Part shown: piece after piece, positions 27,804 to 33,687 of the stretch
Position numbering within the stretch: position 1 is the stretch's first letter
Layout of the letters: every line of letters starts with the position of its first letter
Source: Rhodospirillaceae bacterium
GTDB taxonomy: Bacteria > Pseudomonadota > Alphaproteobacteria > GCA-2731375
Assembly: GCA_002731375.1 (NCBI GenBank)
Contig: PCBT01000006.1
Location: 36,193-69,879, forward strand
Length of the DNA: 33,687 nt
Reading direction: 5' to 3'
Notes under the pieces: model-generated
What the model saw: the letters and a program-made list of their open reading frames with translations, nothing else
Told to the model about the DNA's origin: nothing
The model's database searches: none
Made by a program: the position numbers and the translations under genes

Positions 27804-29198
27804 ATGAGCACATATGATCCACTGACCTTCAAGGCATTGACCTTTCACGACGCAGTGCCGGCGTTTCGGAATGGCGGCGATACGCCGCGCGCCTATCTTG
27901 AACGCTGCCTGGAGACCATCACCCAGCGCGACGATGTGGTGAAGGCCTATGTCAGCCTGAACGAAGACAGTGCCCGGGCGGCGGCGGACGCTTCCGCGGC
28001 CCGTTACAAGGATGGTCGGCCACTGTCGGCCATTGACGGCCTGCCGATCTCCATCAAGGATCTGCTGGAGACCAAGGACATGCCGACCCAAATGGGCTGT
28101 GAGGCCTATGCCGGCAATTTCCCGAAGAATGACAACGCCGCCGTCCGGGCTTTGCGGGAGGCCGGAGCAGTGGTTCTGGGCAAAACCGTTACGGCGGAAC
28201 TCGGCGGTACCCATCCTGGCCTGACCACCAATCCTTTTAATGCGACACGTACGCCAGGCGGTTCATCCTCCGGTTCGGCGGCGGCGGTGGCGGCGGCAAT
28301 GGTACCGGCGGCCATCGGCACCCAGGTCGGTGGCTCCATCATTCGTCCAGCGGCCTATTGCGGCAATGTGGCGCTGAAACCGACCCAGGGCGGCATCAAC
28401 CGCGGCGAGCGTCAGGCGACCTCCATGAGCACCCATGGCATCCATGCCAACTGTATCGAGGATATGTGGCAGTCCGCCATCGAGATCGCCCGCCGCGCTG
28501 GCGGCGACCGTGGCTGCCTGGGCCTGTTCGGCCCCGATACGCCACCCATTGCGGTCAAGCCAAATCGCCTGATCGTGCTGGAAACCGCTGGTTGGGCAAT
28601 CCTGGACGATGCCTCCAAGATCGCCTTCGAAGGTTTGCTGGAAAATCTGCAACAGGCCGGCGTCACCCTGCTGCGACGCAAGGACAATGTCCTGGTCGAG
28701 AAACTGGAGCAGGCGATCGTGGAAGCGCCCGCTATCTGCGGCGACATCACCCGCTGGGAAAACCAATGGGCCCAGCGCAATCTGGTCGATCAAAAGGGTG
28801 AATTTGTCTCCGACCGCCTGAAGGCTGGCCTGGCCCTGGCCGAAGCCATGAGCCCCGATGATTACCGTGCCGCGCTATTGGCGCGGAAGACGGCGCAACG
28901 CTGTCACGACGCGGTCGGTCAGCTGGCCGATGCGGCAATCACCTTGTCCTGCCCCGGTCCCGCACCATTATGGCCGGGCGATATTCAGGGTCAGCCCCTG
29001 GTGGCGCGGCCCACCGGTGACGCAATTTTCAACACACCGACTTCAATGCTGTTCGCACCGTGCGTGACCATGCCATTGCTGGCCGTCGGCGGCATGCCGC
29101 TCGGCGTGCAGATCGTGGGCCAGCAGCACCAGGACGCCGGAATGACGGCAATCGCGCGCTGGATGCTGGATGAAGTGGCTCCCGTCGTAATCGGTTAA
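27804..29198 (+). CDS. Amidase signature family hydrolase
   Basis: A 464-residue amidase. The Ser-Ser-Lys triad is visible: K85 in LPISIKDLLE, the cis-serine at about S154 in TPGGSSSGSAAAVAAAMVP, and the nucleophile S178 in GTQVGGSIIRPAAYCG. The C-terminal half has FNTPTSMLFAPCVTMPLLAVGGMPLGVQIVG, usual for the family. AGGAAG precedes the ATG. It is unlikely to be GatA, because no gatB or gatC genes are near and it is paired with a CoA-transferase; a role in hydrolysing small organic amides is more likely. The substrate is unknown. Confidence 0.92.
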   Translation: MSTYDPLTFKALTFHDAVPAFRNGGDTPRAYLERCLETITQRDDVVKAYVSLNEDSARAAADASAARYKDGRPLSAIDGLPISIKDLLETKDMPTQMGCEAYAGNFPKNDNAAVRALREAGAVVLGKTVTAELGGTHPGLTTNPFNATRTPGGSSSGSAAAVAAAMVPAAIGTQVGGSIIRPAAYCGNVALKPTQGGINRGERQATSMSTHGIHANCIEDMWQSAIEIARRAGGDRGCLGLFGPDTPPIAVKPNRLIVLETAGWAILDDASKIAFEGLLENLQQAGVTLLRRKDNVLVEKLEQAIVEAPAICGDITRWENQWAQRNLVDQKGEFVSDRLKAGLALAEAMSPDDYRAALLARKTAQRCHDAVGQLADAAITLSCPGPAPLWPGDIQGQPLVARPTGDAIFNTPTSMLFAPCVTMPLLAVGGMPLGVQIVGQQHQDAGMTAIARWMLDEVAPVVIG

Positions 29199-29457
29199 TG
29201 AGCCGAAATCAAGGATTGGGAGAGCTCGCTGCCGACGCGTTTCCGGTGGCCAAGGGCAGTGAACAAGTGGCGGCGAGGTCTCGAAAACGGCGCTGTGCCG
29301 ACGTATCACCAGGACCGAGGGCTGAGAGCGTATACTTGCGGTGGATGTACCGGGGATACGATGCATTAAAATCTGTTTGCCAAGGTCTGCGGCGGCCTCG
29401 CCCAACTCTACAGTCAATGGACGGAGATAATCCGTGGCATGTCGAGGTGATGTATAC
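29199..29457. other. Interval without a recognisable gene
   Basis: Frames are open on both strands here (for example plus 29198-29461), but their codon choice is unlike the neighbouring genes, with many AGG, CGA and GGA codons, and the translations match nothing I know. I see no hairpin terminator, tRNA or repeat. Together with the DivK fragment further on, the stretch is best read as decayed DNA between the amidase and icmF. Confidence 0.4.
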
Positions 29458-29685
29458 GTGATAGAGTATCTGGCAAATTACTGTGTGATTGGCCTGCTTT
29501 GGGGCAGTTTTTTGCTTTTGCGCTACGCACCGTCCCGCGAAGGGTTGACGGCCGTGAATTGGCTGATAGTCATTATGTATTGGCCGATCTCGACGCTGAC
29601 ATTCATGCAGGGCTGCATAATTGGCGCTGGCTTGGAATCACGGCCAAAACAAGCCTCATTGTCGAAGATAACCAGCTCAATATGA
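29458..29685 (+). CDS. Possible small membrane protein (doubtful)
   Basis: From the GTG at 29458 a 75-residue frame contains two hydrophobic helices (CVIGLLWGSFLLLRYA and NWLIVIMYWPISTLTFMQGCIIG), separated by a short charged loop. GAGG lies about 10 bases upstream. The composition looks like a true two-helix membrane protein, but no family is recognised. Its last 18 or so residues overlap, in another frame, the DivK-like remnant, so at least the C-terminus is likely not original. It may be a fragment or a chance frame. Confidence 0.3.
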   Translation: MIEYLANYCVIGLLWGSFLLLRYAPSREGLTAVNWLIVIMYWPISTLTFMQGCIIGAGLESRPKQASLSKITSSI

Positions 29686-29735
29686 AGCTGTTCAACTATA
29701 TTCTGCAGAGCCATGGCTACCAGACGGTGCGGTTA
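29637..29735 (+). pseudogene. DivK-like response regulator receiver remnant (first 30 residues only)
   Basis: The plus-strand frame reads AKTSLIVEDNQLNMKLFNY followed by ILQSHGYQTV. This is the start of a CheY-like receiver domain and very close to DivK, whose N-terminus is typically AKTVLIVEDNELNMKLF...L..HGYET. The acidic pair ED is kept, but the phosphoacceptor aspartate region and everything after about residue 30 are missing. The codon expected to be ATG is ATC (29637-29639), so the start is lost too. DivK controls cell division and polarity in alphaproteobacteria; an intact copy may exist elsewhere. Confidence 0.7.
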
Positions 29736-29795
29736 CTAACGTGCCGCTATAAAGGGCCATATAAACGCCTTAGCCCAAAACGTTGCCTATCCGTT

Positions 29796-32700
29796 TTACA
29801 TATTGCGCCGATACTGCCCACCCACCTCGAACAACGCATTCGTGATCTGGCCCAGGGAGCAGACCCGCACCGCATCCACCAGCACGGCGAACACATTATC
29901 GCCATTACGGGCCGCCTCCCGAAGCCGCTCCAGCATGGCGGGAGCCTCCTTGGCATGACGTTTATGGAAAGCGGCCAGACGCTTCAGCTGTGACTTCTTT
30001 TCCTTTTCCGACGAGCGGGCCAGCTCCAGCGTCGAATTCTCCGCCGGCGGTTCGGGCGAGACAAAGGTATTCACGCCAATAATAGGATAGCTGCCGTCAT
30101 GTTTCAGGGTCTCGTAGTACAGGCTCTCGTCTTGAATCTTACCTCGTTGATAGCCTGTCTCCATGGCACCCAAAACGCCGCCGCGGTCTGAAATCCGCTC
30201 GAATTCCTGCAATACTGCTTCTTCCACCAGATCCGTCAGTTCCTCCATGATGAAGGAGCCCTGATTGGGATTCTCGTTCTTGGCCAGACCCCATTCCTTG
30301 CCAATGATCATCTGGATCGCCATGGCCCGGCGCACGGATTCTTCCGACGGCGTGGTGATCGCCTCGTCATAGGCGTTGGTATGCAGGGAATTCGTATTGT
30401 CATAGCTGGCGACCAGAGCCTGCAGGGTGGTCCGGATATCGTTGAAGGCGAACTCCTGGGCATGCAGGGAGCGCCCAGAGGTTTGGGTGTGGTATTTTAG
30501 TTTCTGGCTGCGTTCGTTGGCGCCATAGCGTTCCTTCATGGTGACGGCCCAGATGCGCCGCGCCACCCGCCCCAACACGGAATATTCCGGATCCATGCCG
30601 GTCGAGAGGAAAAAGGATAGATTGGGCGCAAAATCATCGACCTTCATGCCCCGCGCCAGATAACTCTCCACATAGGTAAAGCCATTAGCCAAGGTAAAGG
30701 CCAGCTGCGATATCGGGTTCGCCCCGGCCTCGGCGATGTGATAGCCAGAGATCGAGACGGAATAGAAATTCTGGACATTGTTGTCGACGAAATAGGCCTG
30801 GATATCGCCCATCACCTTGAGGCTGAATTCCGTGGAGAACAGGCAGGTATTCTGGCCCTGATCCTCTTTCAAAATATCCGCCTGCACTGTACCACGCACA
30901 TTTTCCTGTACCCAGGCCCGGATTTTAGCGGCCTCCTTGGCGCTGGCTGGACGGCCTTTTTCGGCCTCGAATTCGGCCAACCGTTGATCCATGGCGGTGT
31001 TTAGAAACATCGCCAGAATGGTCGGCGCCGGGCCGTTGATGGTCATGGAGACGGAGGTCGAGGGTTGGCACAACTCGAAACCGTCGTAGAGCACCTTCAT
31101 ATCGTCGAGCGTTGCGATGGAAACGCCGGAGTTGCCCACCTTGCCATAAATATCCGGGCGCGGGTCCGGATCGTTGCCGTAAAGGGTGACGGAATCGAAA
31201 GCGGTGGAGAGCCGCTTGGCTGGGCTATTCTTGGAGACGAACTTAAAGCGCTTGTTGGTGCGGAACGGATCGCCCTCACCGGCGAACATCCGCGTCGGGT
31301 CCTCGCCTTCGCGGCGGAACGGAAAGACGCCGGCGGTATAGGGATAATGACCGGGCAGGTTCTCTTTCATCATCCAGCGCAGCAATTCCCCCTCGTCTTC
31401 ATAGCGCGGTAGCGCCACCTTGGGGATGGCGGTGCCACATATGGTGGTTGAGGTCAGCTGGCTGCGAATTTCCCGGCCCCGCACCTTGGTGACGAATTCA
31501 TCGCCTTGATAGGCCTTTTTCGTCTTGGGCCAGGCCGCTAGCATGGCGGCACCGTCTTCACCAATATTTTTATTGCGCTGGCTTGCCAGTTTTTCCAGGC
31601 GGGCCAGCTGTGCCTTGGGCGCGCCGCCCGTGGCCAGAATATCACGCGAGGCAATAAGCTGCTGGCGCTCCCGCGCCGCCGCCGCACGATTAGCGACGGA
31701 TTTGTGATAACTGCGAATACCCCGCGCGATCTCCGCCAGGTATTGCACCCGGTCCGACGGCACGATGAAGTCCTGGCGCGAGGAACATTTGTTCGGATTG
31801 TCCGGCAGACTTGAAGACAACTGCGCCAGGCCCCGTTCGGCCAAGGCGCCTAGGATGCCGTGGTACAACGCGGTCACGCCGTCATCGTTGAATTTGGAAG
31901 CAATGGTACCGAACACCGGCATCTCGTCCACCGCCTGGGTGAACAGTTCGTGGTTACGCTGGTACTGTTTGCGCACGTCGCGGAAGGCATCCCTGGCGCC
32001 CTTGCGGTCGAATTTGTTAATCGCCACCAAGTCGGCGAAATCCAGCATGTCGATCTTTTCCAACTGGGAGGCGGCGCCGTATTCCGGAGTCATGGCATAG
32101 ATCGTCAGATCCACAAACGGCACGATGGCCGCATCGCCCTGGCCGATACCGGAGGTTTCAACCAACACAAAGTCGTAACCGGCCGCCTTGCAGGCAGCGA
32201 TGGCGCCAGGCAGGCAGGCCGCCAGCTCACTGCCCGAATCCCGCGTCGCCAAGGAACGCAGATAGACAGAGCCGTCGCCAGGAAAACGGTTAATGGCGTT
32301 CATGCGGATACGGTCACCCAACAGGGCGCCGCCGGATTTCCGGCGCGAAGGATCGACCGCGATTATGGCTATCTTCATATCCGGCTGGTCGGTGCGCAGA
32401 CGGCGCACCACTTCGTCGGTCAGTGAAGATTTGCCGGCCCCGCCCGTGCCCGTGATACCAACCACCGGCACGCCCGCCTCATTAACGCTAGTCCGTTTCT
32501 TGGCCAGCGCCGTTAGGTCCTTGCGCATGGCCTTGGACAGGGTGCCTGCCTCAAGGCCGGTGATCAGCCGAGCCAAAGCGCCCCGATCGCCCTTTTTCAA
32601 CTTGGCCAAGGTTTTCGGTAGTTTTTTCGACAGGTCAAAATCGGCCCGGCCGACCAGATCCTCGATCATGCCCAGCAAGCCCATGGCCTGGCCGTCTTCC

Positions 32701-33155
32701 GGTGTGTAGATGCGGCTGACGCCATATTCATGCAGGGCTCGGACTTCCTCGGGTACGATGACGCCGCCACCGCCGCCGTAAACCTTGATATGGCCGGCAC
32801 CACGTTGTTTCAACAGATCGATCATGTATTGGAAAAACTCAATATGGCCGCCCTGATACGAACTGATGGCGATGCCTTGGACATCTTCATCGATGGCGGC
32901 GGAAATGATTTCCTCGACCGACCGGTTATGCCCAAGATGGATGACCTCCGCCCCGGTGCCCTGGATCATTCGGCGCATCACGTTGATGGCCGCGTCATGG
33001 CCATCAAACAACGAAGTCGCCGTGACAAAGCGGATATGGTTCTTCAGCTTGAAGCCTTTCTTGACCGGCTTCGCGGCCCGCCTGCTCTTCACGGCAGCCG
33101 CTTTTCCAGAAGATTTCACCGCTTCACGCTCGCCTGTACCGATGCCATCCACCAC
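29796..33155 (-). CDS. icmF: Fused isobutyryl-CoA mutase (IcmF), adenosylcobalamin-dependent
   Basis: A 1119-residue protein. An Ala/Lys-rich leader (1-36) is followed by the B12-binding domain (about 40-170; D51-G-H53 base-off motif, [16 protein letters not shown], and GGGGG at 127-131). Next is a MeaB-like GTPase chaperone domain with P-loop G236-TGGAGKS243, [25 protein letters not shown] and NKFDRKGA. The mutase barrel runs from about 580 to the end ([83 protein letters not shown]). This domain order defines IcmF, which interconverts isobutyryl-CoA and butyryl-CoA or related acyl-CoAs. The start could be GTG 33155 or the adjoining GTG 33152. It is divergent from hemB. Confidence 0.95.
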   Translation of the reverse strand: MVDGIGTGEREAVKSSGKAAAVKSRRAAKPVKKGFKLKNHIRFVTATSLFDGHDAAINVMRRMIQGTGAEVIHLGHNRSVEEIISAAIDEDVQGIAISSYQGGHIEFFQYMIDLLKQRGAGHIKVYGGGGGVIVPEEVRALHEYGVSRIYTPEDGQAMGLLGMIEDLVGRADFDLSKKLPKTLAKLKKGDRGALARLITGLEAGTLSKAMRKDLTALAKKRTSVNEAGVPVVGITGTGGAGKSSLTDEVVRRLRTDQPDMKIAIIAVDPSRRKSGGALLGDRIRMNAINRFPGDGSVYLRSLATRDSGSELAACLPGAIAACKAAGYDFVLVETSGIGQGDAAIVPFVDLTIYAMTPEYGAASQLEKIDMLDFADLVAINKFDRKGARDAFRDVRKQYQRNHELFTQAVDEMPVFGTIASKFNDDGVTALYHGILGALAERGLAQLSSSLPDNPNKCSSRQDFIVPSDRVQYLAEIARGIRSYHKSVANRAAAARERQQLIASRDILATGGAPKAQLARLEKLASQRNKNIGEDGAAMLAAWPKTKKAYQGDEFVTKVRGREIRSQLTSTTICGTAIPKVALPRYEDEGELLRWMMKENLPGHYPYTAGVFPFRREGEDPTRMFAGEGDPFRTNKRFKFVSKNSPAKRLSTAFDSVTLYGNDPDPRPDIYGKVGNSGVSIATLDDMKVLYDGFELCQPSTSVSMTINGPAPTILAMFLNTAMDQRLAEFEAEKGRPASAKEAAKIRAWVQENVRGTVQADILKEDQGQNTCLFSTEFSLKVMGDIQAYFVDNNVQNFYSVSISGYHIAEAGANPISQLAFTLANGFTYVESYLARGMKVDDFAPNLSFFLSTGMDPEYSVLGRVARRIWAVTMKERYGANERSQKLKYHTQTSGRSLHAQEFAFNDIRTTLQALVASYDNTNSLHTNAYDEAITTPSEESVRRAMAIQMIIGKEWGLAKNENPNQGSFIMEELTDLVEEAVLQEFERISDRGGVLGAMETGYQRGKIQDESLYYETLKHDGSYPIIGVNTFVSPEPPAENSTLELARSSEKEKKSQLKRLAAFHKRHAKEAPAMLERLREAARNGDNVFAVLVDAVRVCSLGQITNALFEVGGQYRRNM

Positions 33156-33203
33156 TCTGTCTCCGCTTCATCGTCCATGATTGCCTCTTCATAACATGCG
33201 CGC

Positions 33204-33216
33204 TGCAAAATTTGCA
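33204..33216. promoter_or_regulatory. Perfect palindrome between icmF and hemB (operator candidate)
   Basis: TGCAAA-A-TTTGCA is a perfect odd palindrome, 49 bases before the icmF start and 79 bases before hemB, in a short divergent interval. Such a site suits a dimeric regulator. TTTGCAAA-type half-sites are known for short-chain fatty acyl-CoA regulators (ScfR/PccR) in alphaproteobacteria, but the arrangement and spacing here differ, so the link is only suggestive. Confidence 0.4.
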
Positions 33217-33294
33217 CGCCTAGATCATTCGGCCATCTCCCAGTACACTGCGACCAATATTTATAGCCACGAAGAATCGTACGAGGACTCCAAC

Positions 33295-33687
33295 ATGGCG
33301 GAAATAGCCAAGGTCAATCCAGGCAAGCAGCAACCGGCAGCCGATGCCGAGACATCAGCCCAACCTCATGGCCAGTATCCGCGCACGCGGATGCGGCGCA
33401 ACCGCCGGGATGATTGGAACAGGCGCCTGGTCTCGGAAAATGCCGTTTCGGTCAATGATCTGATCTGGCCCCTGTTCGTGCACGACCGGGACGAAACAAT
33501 ACCCGTTCCCTCCATGCCGAATGTCAACCGGTTAAGCATCGATGGCGCCGTCAGGGCGGCGGAGCAAGCGGCTGAACTGGGTATCCCCGTGATCGCGGTG
33601 TTTCCCGCCGTCGAACCCGAACTGAAGAATGCCGAGGGCACGGAAGCCATTAATCCCAATAGTATTGTCTGCAAGGCCGTCCGCGCC
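33295..33687 (+). CDS. hemB: Delta-aminolevulinic acid dehydratase (porphobilinogen synthase), N-terminal part
   Basis: From ATG 33295, with GAGGA ending 7 bases upstream, 131 codons are open to the window edge. After a 25-residue or so polar leader the protein reads YPRTRMRRNRRDDWNRRLV, then LIWPLFVHD, PVPSMPNVNRLSIDGAVRAA and GIPVIAVFPAVEP. This is the N-terminal arm and first barrel strands of HemB, which joins two 5-aminolevulinate molecules into porphobilinogen for heme and cobalamin. The active-site lysines lie beyond the window. Confidence 0.95.
   Translation, partial: MAEIAKVNPGKQQPAADAETSAQPHGQYPRTRMRRNRRDDWNRRLVSENAVSVNDLIWPLFVHDRDETIPVPSMPNVNRLSIDGAVRAAEQAAELGIPVIAVFPAVEPELKNAEGTEAINPNSIVCKAVRA

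Noticed and set aside
27804-29198. GatA subunit of the glutamyl-tRNA amidotransferase
   Set aside because: No gatB or gatC neighbour, and the gene is paired with a CoA-transferase; general amidase is the safer call.
29198-29461. 87-codon frame starting at ATGAG, overlapping the amidase stop
   Set aside because: Codon use is unlike neighbouring genes and no recognisable protein pattern is present; the overlap alone is not enough.

Overview
The window looks like a chromosomal segment of a GC-rich alphaproteobacterium, probably from the Rhodospirillales or a neighbouring order. The evidence is a fused ispDF gene, a pyruvate dehydrogenase E1 beta subunit with its own lipoyl domain, the gene order pyrG-kdsA-eno-ftsB-pdhA-pdhB-pdhC-lpd-lipA-coq10, a single-cysteine DksA, and remnants of FlaF and FliX, which are flagellar proteins typical of alphaproteobacteria. 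No species can be named from the sequence alone.

Layout. Positions 1-300 (minus) carry the start of an enoyl-CoA hydratase. Positions 409-4326 hold ispDF, pgpA, a luciferase-like flavin oxidoreductase, pncC and a CPBP membrane protease. A decayed chemoreceptor-like sensor follows (4437-5014). Positions 5204-10726 hold secG, pyrG, kdsA, an unknown gene, eno and a short-chain dehydrogenase. Then come an IS5-type transposase remnant (10765-11259) and a second, divergent short-chain dehydrogenase. Positions 12279-19461 hold ftsB, the complete pyruvate dehydrogenase complex (pdhA, pdhB, pdhC, lpd), lipA and coq10. A beta-lactamase-family remnant (19543-19803) separates this from tpiA (minus), a PhyH-type dioxygenase, a PpiD/SurA-like chaperone, a methyltransferase, a small unknown secreted-type protein and dksA (minus). 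Positions 25481-26407 (minus) are a graveyard of flagellar genes: a sigma-54-like promoter, a flagellin N-terminus, flaF and fliX, all broken. The rest is a CoA-transferase/amidase pair, a DivK fragment, a fused isobutyryl-CoA mutase (icmF, minus) and the start of hemB.

How it works together. The intact genes are central metabolism and envelope functions: isoprenoid precursors, phosphatidylglycerol, CTP, KDO for lipopolysaccharide, lower glycolysis, the whole pyruvate dehydrogenase machine with lipoate synthesis, ubiquinone handling, protein export and folding, and heme. The broken genes are chemotaxis or motility (sensor, flagellin, FlaF, FliX), signalling (DivK), a transposase and a serine hydrolase. 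This suggests a lineage that has lost, or is losing, flagellar motility.

I did not find a new multi-gene system such as a defence island, CRISPR array or biosynthetic cluster. The two most interesting observations are the decayed flagellar cassette, still headed by a recognisable sigma-54 promoter, and the gene order. Inverting about 15 kb (roughly 4.4 to 19.8 kb) would restore the tpiA-secG-pyrG-kdsA-eno-ftsB-pdh-lpd-lipA-coq10 / pncC-pgpA-ispDF arrangement that I recall as common in alphaproteobacteria, and both presumed breakpoints carry pseudogene remnants.
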